This document shows, piece by piece, positions 26,488-34,686 of a DNA stretch of 64,000 nt. Location: the NCBI RefSeq assembly GCF_003387075.1, contig NZ_QUMQ01000001.1, forward strand, positions 8,556,001 through 8,620,000, in the 5' to 3' direction. Numbering within the stretch: the stretch's first letter is position 1; the number at the start of each line of letters is the position of its first letter. This stretch comes from Asanoa ferruginea (GTDB lineage: Bacteria > Actinomycetota > Actinomycetes > Mycobacteriales > Micromonosporaceae). The position numbers and the translations under genes are program-made. Under the pieces are notes generated by a model, which was not told where the DNA came from, ran no database searches, and was given only the letters and a program-made list of their open reading frames with translations.

Positions 26488-27145
26488 CCGGTTTCCGGGC
26501 GAGGAAGGCGAAGACGTCGGGGATGCCGTTCGCGCCCGACTCGGCCACCCGCTCGATCCGCAGGCCGGCGGCGGTGACGGCGTTGAGCATGTCGGCCAGC
26601 GGCACGTGCCACGCGCCGACCCGGGCCCGCACGCCGTGCGGCGCCCAGGCGTGGAAAGTGTGCGACCGGTCCGCGTAACGGGTGTCGATCGTGATCCGCG
26701 CGGCGTCGGAGCGGTCGGCGAACGCCCCCACGAAGCACGGGTGCACCCCGACGTGCACCAGCCGGCCGCCGGGCGCCAGCACCCGCGCCGCCTCGCGCAG
26801 CACCGCCGCCCAGTCCGGCAGGTCGGTGTGCGCGAGCACGCAGGCCACCGCGGGCACGGCGGCGTCGGCCAGCGGCAACCGCGTCGCGTCGCCGGCCGCC
26901 ACCGGCAGCCGCCCGCTGGCCCAGCGGAGCTGGCCCTGGGACAGGTCGACGCCGAGCGGTGTCCAGCCCAGGTCGCGGATCGTCGTGGCGTGCGCTCCCC
27001 CGCCGCAGCACAGGTCGAGGCAGCGGCCGCGGCCCGGGCCGAGCAGGTCGGCGAGGTGCTCGCGGACCCGGTCCATGAAGCCCGAGACGCCATGGGTGTA
27101 GGTCTCGTACCAGTCGGCGTACGCGTCATAGGCCGGTGCCGTCAT
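26477..27145 (-). CDS. Class I SAM-dependent methyltransferase
   Basis: A 222-residue methyltransferase: motif I LDLCCGGGAHATTI, motif II GVDLSQGQL, motif III AAGDATRLPLAD, then LREAARVLAPGGRLVHVG. The N-terminus YDAYADWYETYTHG is typical of small-molecule or ubiquinone-type methyltransferases. Cys-Cys in motif I is an unusual but tolerated variation. The substrate is unknown. The 3' ends of this and the SLT gene overlap. Confidence 0.85.
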   Translation of the reverse strand: MTAPAYDAYADWYETYTHGVSGFMDRVREHLADLLGPGRGRCLDLCCGGGAHATTIRDLGWTPLGVDLSQGQLRWASGRLPVAAGDATRLPLADAAVPAVACVLAHTDLPDWAAVLREAARVLAPGGRLVHVGVHPCFVGAFADRSDAARITIDTRYADRSHTFHAWAPHGVRARVGAWHVPLADMLNAVTAAGLRIERVAESGANGIPDVFAFLARKPATS

Positions 27146-27218
27146 CCGGGCACGCTAACCCCACGCGAAGGGTGGTCGGGGCGCTGTTCGCGGACAGCGC
27201 ACACTATGGTCGAGCCCG

Positions 27219-28031
27219 ATGGACAGCCTTACCGACGTCGACCGCGCGCTGGCCGCCGCGCCGGGTGTCGCGTCCGCGTGGATCGGCCCGGTCGGCGGGC
27301 CGCCCGCCTACGCCCGGCTCGCCGACGCCACCCACTACGCCGCCAGCACGATGAAAGTCGGCGTGCTGGTCGCCCTGCACCGGGCCGCCGCGGCCGGCCA
27401 CCTCGACCTCGACGCACCGATCACCGTCCACAACAGACATCCCTCGGCCGCGCCGAACGCAGAGCCCTACGGCAACGATCCGGCCGAAGACGCCGACGCG
27501 ACCACCTGGGCGCTGCTCGGCGGCACCAGCACGGCGCGGGCACTGGCCCGGCAGATGATCGTGCGCTCCGGCAACCTGGCGACCAACCTGTGCCTGGGCG
27601 CGGTCGGCCTGCCCGCGGCGCAGGAGGTGTGGCGGCTCGCGGGCGCGACCCACAGCGTCACCGCGCGCGGCATCGAGGACGACGCCGCCCGCCGCGCCGG
27701 GATCAGCAACCTGGTCACCGCGGGCGACCTCGCCGCCCTGTTCGGCGCGATCGTCGCCGGCGACCTGGTCCCGGCCGGCGCCCGCGCCGAGGTGCTCGCG
27801 CTGCTGGAGGCCAACGAACACCGCGACGACCTGGTCGCCGGCCTGCCCGAGGGCACCCGGGTGGCACACAAGAACGGCTGGATCACGGGGGTACGGCACG
27901 GCGCCGGCGTCGTGTTCCCGGCCGACGCGCCGCCGTACACCGTGGTGGTCTGCACCTCGACCACCCTGACCGACGACGCGGCGTGCGCGCTGGTCGCGGG
28001 CGTCTCGGCGGCGGCCTGGCGAGCGCGTTAG
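27219..28031 (+). CDS. Class A beta-lactamase-fold serine hydrolase (cytoplasmic)
   Basis: A 270-residue serine hydrolase with class A beta-lactamase motifs: STMK (Ser43, Lys46), SGN at 117-119 in place of SDN, and KNG at 218-220 in place of KTG. No signal peptide is present, so a periplasm-type beta-lactamase is unlikely. Downstream genes for a dipeptide epimerase and an NlpC/P60 endopeptidase suggest hydrolysis of cytoplasmic muropeptides, perhaps the LD-carboxypeptidase step done by YkfA in Bacillus. That role is inference. Confidence 0.83.
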   Translation: MDSLTDVDRALAAAPGVASAWIGPVGGPPAYARLADATHYAASTMKVGVLVALHRAAAAGHLDLDAPITVHNRHPSAAPNAEPYGNDPAEDADATTWALLGGTSTARALARQMIVRSGNLATNLCLGAVGLPAAQEVWRLAGATHSVTARGIEDDAARRAGISNLVTAGDLAALFGAIVAGDLVPAGARAEVLALLEANEHRDDLVAGLPEGTRVAHKNGWITGVRHGAGVVFPADAPPYTVVVCTSTTLTDDAACALVAGVSAAAWRAR

Positions 28032-28825
28032 GCCTCCAGCAGTCGCTCGCGCAGTGAGGTGACCATGGCGTCGTCGATGCCGAGAGCGTCGCGCAGGTAG
28101 CTGTCCATGTCGCCGTGCCGCTTGGCGACCTCGTCGTAGGCCGCGTCCAGGTAGGAACCGCGGGCCTCCAGCACCGGCCGGATCGCGTCGAGGTCGAGGC
28201 CCGGCCGGCGGACCAGCATCGCCCCCATGATCGACTCGTTGACGCCGTCGGCCAGGTCATTGGTGCGCAAATAGTCGGCGCGGATCGCGTCCTTGTCGAC
28301 GCCCAGGGCGGTCAGCAGGATCACCGAGAGCCAGCCGGTGCGGTCCTTGCCGGCGCTGCAGTGGTAGAGCAGCGGCAGGTTGCCGGGCTCGGCCACCTCG
28401 CGCACCGCCCGGGTGAACGCCTCGGTCGCGACCGGTGACGCGACGAACCAGCGGTAGATCGCCTCCATCGCGCCGGTGGTGCCCTCCCGGGCCAGCGCCT
28501 CGTAGGCGGCCAGGTCGTGCCCGAGCATCACGGCCGAGACGTAGGTGAAGACCGGGTGCGCCGGGTCGTGCACCGGGATGTGCACCACCCGCGGCTCGCC
28601 GACCAGCCGGTCCGGCGGCGCGACCTCGATCTCCGACGCCGCCCGCAGGTCGACCACGCAGGCGATGCCGAGCTTGCCCAGCGTCGGCAGGTCGTCGTCG
28701 ACCAGCCGGCCCAGCCCGCTGGCCCGGATCAGGGCACCGGCCCGCACCAAGCGCCCCTCGGCACCCACGAATCCGCCCAGGTCACGGGCGTTCGGCGCGC
28801 CCGTCAACGACCACTCCGCCGTCAT
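28028..28825 (-). CDS. Tyrosine-protein phosphatase (PTP/DSP-like), second copy
   Basis: A 265-residue phosphatase with NARDLGGF near the start and the P-loop HCSAGKDRTGW (Cys156, Arg162). The C-terminal helices after the P-loop (DAIRADYLRTNDL) follow the same plan as the 9.25-kb paralogue, with low identity elsewhere. GGAAGG lies 6 bases before the chosen ATG at 28825. Its stop overlaps the convergent serine-hydrolase stop in TTAG. Confidence 0.87.
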   Translation of the reverse strand: MTAEWSLTGAPNARDLGGFVGAEGRLVRAGALIRASGLGRLVDDDLPTLGKLGIACVVDLRAASEIEVAPPDRLVGEPRVVHIPVHDPAHPVFTYVSAVMLGHDLAAYEALAREGTTGAMEAIYRWFVASPVATEAFTRAVREVAEPGNLPLLYHCSAGKDRTGWLSVILLTALGVDKDAIRADYLRTNDLADGVNESIMGAMLVRRPGLDLDAIRPVLEARGSYLDAAYDEVAKRHGDMDSYLRDALGIDDAMVTSLRERLLEA

Positions 28826-28872
28826 ACCTTCGCCTTCCGCCGCCCACAGGTCCTCCGGATAGGGTGCCGCAC

Positions 28873-29970
28873 ATGACGATCGAGGATGTGAGGACCCACC
28901 GGGTACGCGCGCCACTGCACACGCCTTTCGTGACGGCGCTGCGCCGGGCGACCTCCGTGGAGACGCTGATCGTCGAGATCGTCGACGGCGACGGCCGGTC
29001 CGGTTTCGGCGAGGCGCCGCAGGTCTGGCAGGTCACCGGGGCGTCGCTGGCCGGTTCCGAGGCGTGCGTCATGACGATGCTGCGGCCGCTGCTGATCGGG
29101 CGCGACCCGGACGACCTGGTCGCCCTCTGCCGGGCGACCGCGGGCGCCGTCGCGGGCAACGAGACCGCCAAGGCCGCGGTCGACGTCGCGCTGCACGACC
29201 TGGCGGCGCGCCGGCTCGGCGTACCCCTGGCGCGGTTGCTCGGCGGCAGCACCCGGCGGGTGCCCACGGACGTGACGCTGACCGCGGCCGACGAGGTCAG
29301 CGTCGCCGACTCGGCGCGCTTCCGGGTCGCCGAGGGCTTCACCGTGCTCAAGGTCAAGGTCGGCGCCGACCCGGCGACCGACCTGGCCCGGATCCGCGAC
29401 GTCCGCGCCGCCGCCGGCGCCGCGACGCGCATCCGGCTCGACGCCAACCAGGGCTGGACCGCGAAGGAGGCGGTACGGATCATCCGCAGCGCCCAGGACG
29501 CCGGTGCCGATCTGGAGCTGGTCGAGCAGCCGGTGGACCATCGCGACATCGAGGGCCTGCGCTGGGTCACCGACCGGGTCGACGTGCCGATCCTCGCCGA
29601 CGAGTCGGTCTACGGGGTCCGCGACCTGGTCACGGTGATCCGCAACCGGGCGGCCGACATGGTCAACGTGAAGCTGGCCAAGTGCGGCGGCCTCGCGCCC
29701 GCCCGCACGCTGCTGGCGCTGGCCGAGGCGCACGACATGGGCACGATCGTCGGCACGATGATGGAGAGCGCGGTCGGCGTCGGCGCCGCCGCCAGCCTGG
29801 TCGCCGCCTGCGGCACCACCGCGGTCCCGGACCTCGACGCCGCCTGGTGGCTGGCGTCGTCGCCGGTGATCGGCGGCCTGACCTATGAGGCATCGACGGT
29901 CGTGCTGCCAGACGCGCCGGGCCTCGGCCTCACGCTGCCCCCGTCGGCCAACGGCGCCGCCCCACGCTGA
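28873..29970 (+). CDS. Dipeptide (L-Ala-D/L-Glu) epimerase, enolase superfamily
   Basis: A 365-residue muconate-lactonising-subgroup enzyme. The catalytic lysines are in LKVKVG (Lys160, Lys162) and NVKLAK (Lys267); metal ligands are Asp190 (RLDANQ), Glu218 (LVEQPV) and Asp243 (ADESV). This KxK plus DxN/EQP/DE-S pattern is that of YkfB/YcjG, which epimerises L-Ala-D-Glu from murein peptides. The following gene encodes a YkfC-like endopeptidase, as in the Bacillus ykf operon, strengthening the call. ATG at 28873; a GTG at 28864 is possible. Confidence 0.87.
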   Translation: MTIEDVRTHRVRAPLHTPFVTALRRATSVETLIVEIVDGDGRSGFGEAPQVWQVTGASLAGSEACVMTMLRPLLIGRDPDDLVALCRATAGAVAGNETAKAAVDVALHDLAARRLGVPLARLLGGSTRRVPTDVTLTAADEVSVADSARFRVAEGFTVLKVKVGADPATDLARIRDVRAAAGAATRIRLDANQGWTAKEAVRIIRSAQDAGADLELVEQPVDHRDIEGLRWVTDRVDVPILADESVYGVRDLVTVIRNRAADMVNVKLAKCGGLAPARTLLALAEAHDMGTIVGTMMESAVGVGAAASLVAACGTTAVPDLDAAWWLASSPVIGGLTYEASTVVLPDAPGLGLTLPPSANGAAPR

Positions 29971-30151
29971 TCGTCCGAAATCGGTCAATGGGGTTTGCGG
30001 CCGAGGATCTGGACGGTCGGCCCGTCGGGGTCGGCCGAGCGGTCAGAATGAAGGAGAGTTCCAGCGGGTGATTGAGCACCGGCGAAGAGTTTCGTAGCCT
30101 GGCTGAAGGGGTGGGGACCCCGTCGGCGGTGCGGACGGGGGGCGGGCGACG

Positions 30152-31078
30152 ATGCGAGCGGACAGGCAACGGGCGGTGCGGGCAGGCAGTGACGCGATGG
30201 TGCGAGTGGCCGTCGCGACCCTGTGGTCCACACCCGACGCGGTCCGTCCGATCGACAGCCGCGCGCTCGGGCGCACCGCCGACATCCCCTCCTGGGTGGC
30301 GTCGATGTCCGTCGAGCAGCAGATCGGCGAGGGCGTGCTGAGCCAGTTGCTGCTGGGCGAGCGGGTCCGGGTCGACGAGGTCCGCGATGACGGCTGGGCC
30401 CGCGTCGTGGCGCTTCAGCAGCCCGGCGTCCGTGACCGGCGTGGCTACCCGGGGTGGATCCCGGATGCGCAACTCGCTCCGGCACCGGCTCCCCCTTCGG
30501 TCGACGACACCACCCTTGTCGTCGACGCGACCTCGACCGACCTGCGGGTCTCACCGGGTGGGCCGGTGGCCGTGGCCAACGTGGTGCTGGGCACCCGGCT
30601 GGTGCTCACGGGTGTCGCCGTCTCCGGCTGGCTGCCGGTGCGCGCGGTCGATGGCGACGAGCCGCACTGGGTCGCGGCCGCCGACGTGGTGACGTTCGAC
30701 GGCGACGGTGGGCAGCCGGCCGCCGCGCTCGATGTGGCGTCACGGCTGCAAGGGGTGCCCTATGTCTGGGGCGGGCTCTCGGCGTACGGGATCGACTGTT
30801 CCGGTCTGGTCCATCTGTCCTGGCGCCGGTTCGGGGTGACCCTCCCCCGCGACGCCGCCGACCAGGCCGCGGCGACCCGGTCCGTGCCGCTGGGCTCCGA
30901 GCGGGCCGGTGACCTCTACTTTTTCGCGCGTCCCGGCCGTCGCATCCACCACGTCGGCATCGTGACCGGTCAGCCGGGGCGGATGCTGCACGCCTGCTAC
31001 ACCCAGCGGCGGGTGGTCGAGGAGCCGATGTCGGAAGCGCGGGCGGCGACCCTGGTCGCGGCGCACCGGGTTGGCTGA
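30152..31078 (+). CDS. NlpC/P60 (C40) peptidase with N-terminal SH3-like domains, YkfC type
   Basis: A 308-residue protein (292 if it starts at the in-frame ATG 30197, which fits the family N-terminus VRVAVATLW better). Two SH3b-like modules are followed by the NlpC/P60 domain: YVWGGLSAYGIDCSGLVHLSW with the catalytic cysteine, LPRDAADQ, and HHVGIV with the catalytic histidine. No signal peptide is seen, as in the cytoplasmic gamma-D-glutamyl-L-diamino acid endopeptidase YkfC. Together with the epimerase upstream it should recycle murein peptides. Confidence 0.88.
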   Translation: MRADRQRAVRAGSDAMVRVAVATLWSTPDAVRPIDSRALGRTADIPSWVASMSVEQQIGEGVLSQLLLGERVRVDEVRDDGWARVVALQQPGVRDRRGYPGWIPDAQLAPAPAPPSVDDTTLVVDATSTDLRVSPGGPVAVANVVLGTRLVLTGVAVSGWLPVRAVDGDEPHWVAAADVVTFDGDGGQPAAALDVASRLQGVPYVWGGLSAYGIDCSGLVHLSWRRFGVTLPRDAADQAAATRSVPLGSERAGDLYFFARPGRRIHHVGIVTGQPGRMLHACYTQRRVVEEPMSEARAATLVAAHRVG

Positions 31079-31231
31079 GCTCCCGGGAATGCCCGGCGGG
31101 GGTCCGTGGTTGACGTATTTGTCGGTGTGTTCAGTGTCCCCGGGCCTCACCTAAATTGCCTTCGCGGAATACCGTTCGGCTGGAGCCGCGTCGCGCCACT
31201 CGCCGAGAGGCGACCTGCACACCGACATGAG

Positions 31232-31265
31232 AACGCCGCCCCGGCATAGCTGCCGGAGCGGCGTT
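31232..31265 (-). terminator. Rho-independent-type terminator between NlpC/P60 gene and terC
   Basis: AACGCCGC at 31232-31239 pairs with GCGGCGTT at 31258-31265, with CCGG-CATAGCTG-CCGG continuing the stem inside. It lies 13 bases beyond the terC stop and is followed on the plus side by TCTGTTTCTG, so it may work in both directions. The 31079-31231 stretch before it shows only a small CCGGG-AATG-CCCGG hairpin and no gene. Confidence 0.75.
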
Positions 31266-31277
31266 TCTGTTTCTGCG

Positions 31278-32300
31278 CTAGCTGCCCACGCTGGTCAGCT
31301 CGCGCTCTTTGCGTTTGTCCCGGGCCGATTTGGCCAAGCTCGCCACCGTCGCTATCAGCAGGGTTCCGAGGATGACCGAGAGCGACAGCCAGATCGGGAT
31401 GTGCGGTGCCCAGCTGATGTGCTCGCCGCCGTTGAGGAACGGCAGGTTGTTGTCGGCCAGCGCCTCGAGCACCAGCTTCACGCCGATGAACGCCAGCACC
31501 ACGGCCAGGCCGATGTTGAGGTAGACCAGCCGGTCGAGCAGGCCGCCGAGCAGGAAGTAGAGCTGGCGCAGGCCCATCAGCGCGAACACGTTGGCGGTGA
31601 AGACCAGGTAGGGCTCCTTGGTCACGCCGAAGATGGCCGGGATCGAGTCGAGCGCGAAGATCAGATCCGTGGTGCCGATCGCGATCATCACGACCAGCAT
31701 CGGGGTGAACAGCCGCTTACCCATGCTGTCCCGGGTGGTGATCTTCGCTCCGTCGAAGTCGCGAGAGAAGGGCACGGCTCGCCGTACCCACCGGATCACG
31801 ATGTTTTCCTTGAACTCTTCTTCGCTCGGCTCGCCCTGACGCGCGAAGTTGATCGCCGTGTAGACCAGGAACGCGCCGAAGATGTAGAAGACCCAGGAGA
31901 ACTGGCTGATCAGCGCCGAACCCGCGGCGATGAAGGCGCCACGCATCACCAGCGCCAGGATGATGCCGACGAGCAGCACCTCCTGTTGCAGATGCCGCGG
32001 CACCACGAACCTGGTCATGATGATCACGAAGACGAACAGGTTGTCGACGGAGAGGCTGTATTCGGTCAGCCAGCCGGCATAGAACTCGCCGGCGAACACG
32101 CCGCCTGAGGTGAGCCACAAGCCGAGACCGAACAGCAGGGCGAGCCCTACATAGATCGATACCCAGATCGTCGACTCTTTGATGCTCGGCTCGTGGGGTC
32201 GGCGACCGATGATGAACAGGTCGGCCAGTAGGACCGCGACCATCACGATCAAGGTGATGGCCCAGACGAGCGGGGACACGTGCAAAGCAGGCGCGTTCAA
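31278..32300 (-). CDS. TerC-family metal-efflux membrane protein
   Basis: A 340-residue TerC/Alx-type membrane protein with about nine membrane segments. Family motifs are SLSVDNLFVFVII and TDLIFALDSIPAIFGVT, whose acidic residues coordinate metal. Members such as Alx export or buffer manganese. A TTG start at 32300 is chosen because GGAGG lies 5 bases before it and the membrane domain begins soon after. The longer frame to 32498 would translate through a riboswitch and is rejected. The riboswitch upstream supports manganese control. Confidence 0.9.
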   Translation of the reverse strand: MNAPALHVSPLVWAITLIVMVAVLLADLFIIGRRPHEPSIKESTIWVSIYVGLALLFGLGLWLTSGGVFAGEFYAGWLTEYSLSVDNLFVFVIIMTRFVVPRHLQQEVLLVGIILALVMRGAFIAAGSALISQFSWVFYIFGAFLVYTAINFARQGEPSEEEFKENIVIRWVRRAVPFSRDFDGAKITTRDSMGKRLFTPMLVVMIAIGTTDLIFALDSIPAIFGVTKEPYLVFTANVFALMGLRQLYFLLGGLLDRLVYLNIGLAVVLAFIGVKLVLEALADNNLPFLNGGEHISWAPHIPIWLSLSVILGTLLIATVASLAKSARDKRKERELTSVGS

Positions 32301-32358
32301 ATAGACCTCCGGCAGGCACACGACTATCGCCGTCAGGCGACGTGCAGGGTGGTGACTG

Positions 32359-32484
32359 TCGGGAGGTCTCTTCCACCACCGGGCCCAAGGCCTTGGTGAC
32401 CGACGCTGCCGGGTGGACGCCCAGCTGACGCTGGACGACTGCCGTGTTGACGACAACGCCGCGGGGGAATACTCCCCTCCTCTG
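32359..32484 (-). promoter_or_regulatory. yybP-ykoY manganese riboswitch upstream of terC
   Basis: Read on the minus strand, the terC leader contains the family's conserved blocks in the right order: GAGGGGAGTATTCCCC at the 5' side, GTCGTCAACACGGC in the middle, and GGAAGAGACCTCCC at the 3' side. GGAGG of the first block can pair with CCTCC of the last to close stem P1. This element senses Mn2+ and is known in front of TerC-family genes. The rest of the 32301-32625 gap holds the ribosome binding site of terC and the divergent promoter area. Confidence 0.87.
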
Positions 32485-32625
32485 CGCACCATTGTCACCC
32501 ATCACATGCCGATTTGACACATCGACCAGCACAAGTCACCCGTGATCTTGGTGAACATGACACACCGCGTAGTGCATCCTAGGATGTTTCGGTGCCTCCT
32601 GGCCGATCATGGGAGGCTCTCTCGC

Positions 32626-32925
32626 ATGATCCTCGAGGTTGCGCTGATCGACATCCGGCCGGGCGAGGAGGAGGCGTTCACCGCCGCCTACCGGACCGCA
32701 CACACCCTGGTCAGGGGCACGCCGGGCTTCCGTTCCATCCGGATGACCCGCGGCGTGGAGTCGCCGTCACGGTTCGTCCTGCTCGTCGAGTGGGACACGG
32801 TCGAAGCGCATCTGGAGAACTTCCGGGAGACGGACCGCTTCACCCAGTGGCGCGGCCACATCGGGCCCTACTTCGCCTCTCCCCCGGTCGTCGAGCACTT
32901 CACCGACATCTCGACCGACGCCTGA
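32626..32925 (+). CDS. Antibiotic biosynthesis monooxygenase (ABM)-fold protein
   Basis: A 99-residue dimeric ferredoxin-like protein: EVALIDIRPGEEEAFTAAY, then GFRSIRMTRGVESPSRFVLLVEW and HLENFRETDRFTQWRGHI. These match small ABM-domain proteins, many of which are cofactor-free oxygenases or stress proteins. The ATG at 32626 with GGGAGG about 10 bases upstream is preferred to 32542. No partner suggests a pathway. Confidence 0.8.
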   Translation: MILEVALIDIRPGEEEAFTAAYRTAHTLVRGTPGFRSIRMTRGVESPSRFVLLVEWDTVEAHLENFRETDRFTQWRGHIGPYFASPPVVEHFTDISTDA

Positions 32926-32931
32926 CGTGGT

Positions 32932-34014
32932 TTAGCCCATCAGGGTGGTGACGTAGGCGTCCAGCCGTTCCTCCACGGCTCGGGTCGTCAGATCGGTCCT
33001 GCCTGCCTTGCGCCATGGCCGCGCCACGAACTCCAGCTCCTCGGAGAAGGCCAGCGCGTCGCGGACCAGCCAGTAGAGCCGCTCGCTCTTGGCTTCGGCC
33101 AGGACTCCGCCGGCCTCCTCGTAGGCCGCGGCGAAGGCCAGGCCCCAGGTCGGGCCGTGCAGGAGCGCGAGATTGGTGGAGGTGTGCGCCACGTCGAGGT
33201 CTGCCGGGCCCCAGGAGGTGCCTGCCCAGTCGACGACGCCGGTGATCCGAACCTGCTGCGACCCTTCGGCGTCGAACAGCACGTTGCCGGGTTGGAAGTC
33301 TCGGTGCAGGAATCGCCCTTGGTAGCGCGGCGCGGGGCTGCGGATCACGTCGATCGCGGCGGCCCAGGTGGCCGCGTCGGCGCCCTGCGGAGTCACGACG
33401 GTGTCGGCGGTCGTCAGGGTCACGTATTTCCTGGGCCGCTCGGCAGGTCGCAACGCGTGTATCGCCACGAGTTGACGGGCCAGCAGCGGGACCCGCGTCG
33501 CCAACCCCTCGTCGTCGAGGACCGTCCGGCCGGGCAGATGGGTCATCAGCAGCGACGGATACTCGCAATGCTCGGCTGTGGGGTCGACCGCGACGAGTGC
33601 CGGAGCCGGCACGCCGGTGCCCGGGAGCAGGGACAGGGCGCCGGACTCGCGGGTCAGCAGATCCTCGGCGTAGCCCAGGTAGAACGGGTCGACGTAGCTC
33701 CGCAGCACCAGGTCGCGCGTGCTTGCGTCGCGCGTGCTTGCGTCGCGCGTGCTTCCGTGGCGCGTGCTTCCGTCACGGGTGCTTCCGTCGCGCGGGCTTC
33801 CGTCGCGCGGGCTTCCGTCGCGCGGGCTTCCGTCGCGCGGGCTTCCGTCGCGCGTGCTTTCGTCGTGCCTGCCGACGGTCAGCTTCCGCACGTCGGCGGT
33901 GATGCCGCCGTGCAGCACTTCGGTCCTGACGATCCGTTCGCCGACCTCCAGGTGCCGGTTCACCCAAGCCACCGTCAACGGCAGGACAGCCGCCGCCTCA
34001 TCCTGGTCGGTCAC
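32932..34014 (-). CDS. Aminoglycoside phosphotransferase-family (APH) kinase-like protein with internal repeat
   Basis: A 360-residue APH/choline-kinase-fold protein. The catalytic loop is FLHRDFQPGNVLFD and the metal motif GVVDWAGTSWGPADLD. In the N-lobe, between VRKLTVG and DLVLRSY, the chain carries ten copies of a five-residue unit (GSPRD/GSTRD/ASTRD), about 50 residues that replace a normal short beta-turn. Repeats are highly charged and probably disordered. Without the insertion the length is usual for the family. The phosphate acceptor is unknown; resistance should not be assumed. Confidence 0.85.
   Translation of the reverse strand: MTDQDEAAAVLPLTVAWVNRHLEVGERIVRTEVLHGGITADVRKLTVGRHDESTRDGSPRDGSPRDGSPRDGSPRDGSTRDGSTRHGSTRDASTRDASTRDLVLRSYVDPFYLGYAEDLLTRESGALSLLPGTGVPAPALVAVDPTAEHCEYPSLLMTHLPGRTVLDDEGLATRVPLLARQLVAIHALRPAERPRKYVTLTTADTVVTPQGADAATWAAAIDVIRSPAPRYQGRFLHRDFQPGNVLFDAEGSQQVRITGVVDWAGTSWGPADLDVAHTSTNLALLHGPTWGLAFAAAYEEAGGVLAEAKSERLYWLVRDALAFSEELEFVARPWRKAGRTDLTTRAVEERLDAYVTTLMG
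33712..33861 (-). repeat. Ten tandem 15-bp units inside the APH-like gene
   Basis: Ten contiguous 15-bp units run from 33712 to 33861 with no interruption. On the plus strand units read GTCGCGCGGGCTTCC or close variants; four central units (33787-33846) are identical, flanked by diverged ones, the usual pattern of a minisatellite expanding from the middle. Because 15 is a multiple of three, copy-number change keeps the reading frame. Confidence 0.93.
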
Positions 34015-34138
34015 CGTGCCACCTCATCATGGGAACGGCCGCACGCGCCTGGGATATCTCCGGCGAGGTTGCTCGGGCGCGGCATCGGAGCATCCCACCT
34101 CCGAGTTGGCGTCTCTCTCTTCACGCGTATCGGCGGCC

Positions 34139-34642
34139 TCAGGCAACAGCAGCGGCGGGTGAGACGAGGTCGCGGATGTGCCGCAGGCAGGGCTTGCCGT
34201 GCATGTGGACCTCGCCGGTGGGGGTGAAGTCGTTGCGGCGGAGCACCCCGAGCGAGCCGGCGTTCGTCAGGGCCGCGACGGCGGTCAGGCGGTGCAGCCC
34301 GTAGCTGTCGCGGGCCAGTTCGCAGACCTGGCCGACCGCGGCTGTCGCGACGCCGCGGCCGGTCGCGTGCTCGGCGAGCCGGAAGCCGAGTTCGGCCGTG
34401 CCGTCGGCGACGTCGAACAGGTTGAAGCGACCGAGCACGTCGCCGGCTTCGTCGACCAAAACGTGGAGGTGGTGCTCGCCGGCCGCCTGCTCGGCGAGCA
34501 GGGTCGCGTGGCGGGCGTCGAACTCGGCGAAGTAGTCGTCGCCCCGGTCGGAGATGAAGCGCGCGAAGTAGGCGCGGTTCTCGCGCTCGAAGCGCAGCAG
34601 GGCAGTGGCGTGGCCCGCGTCGAGGCGCTGAAGCTCGGGCAT
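34139..34642 (-). CDS. GNAT-family N-acetyltransferase (RimJ/RimL-like)
   Basis: A 167-residue acetyltransferase. GELGFRLAEH-like AELGFRLAEHATGRGVATAAVGQVCE is the acetyl-CoA site and LTAVAALTNAGSLGVLRRNDF the C-terminal motif, the plan of RimJ/RimL ribosomal-protein or aminoacyl acetyltransferases. It stands alone, divergent from the SDR gene. The natural substrate is unknown. Confidence 0.82.
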   Translation of the reverse strand: MPELQRLDAGHATALLRFERENRAYFARFISDRGDDYFAEFDARHATLLAEQAAGEHHLHVLVDEAGDVLGRFNLFDVADGTAELGFRLAEHATGRGVATAAVGQVCELARDSYGLHRLTAVAALTNAGSLGVLRRNDFTPTGEVHMHGKPCLRHIRDLVSPAAAVA

Positions 34643-34686
34643 CGCGCCATCGTAAAGGTGACCGGCGTTCGCCGATATGTGATTAG

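Noticed and set aside
27219-28031. Functional beta-lactamase resistance gene
   Set aside because: No signal peptide, and SGN/KNG replace the usual SDN/KTG; context points to peptide metabolism.
32301-32498. N-terminal extension of TerC
   Set aside because: The extension would be translated from the riboswitch and has no family similarity; TTG 32300 has a good ribosome binding site.
32932-34014. Aminoglycoside resistance gene
   Set aside because: The APH fold is shared by many kinases with other substrates; nothing specific to aminoglycosides was seen.
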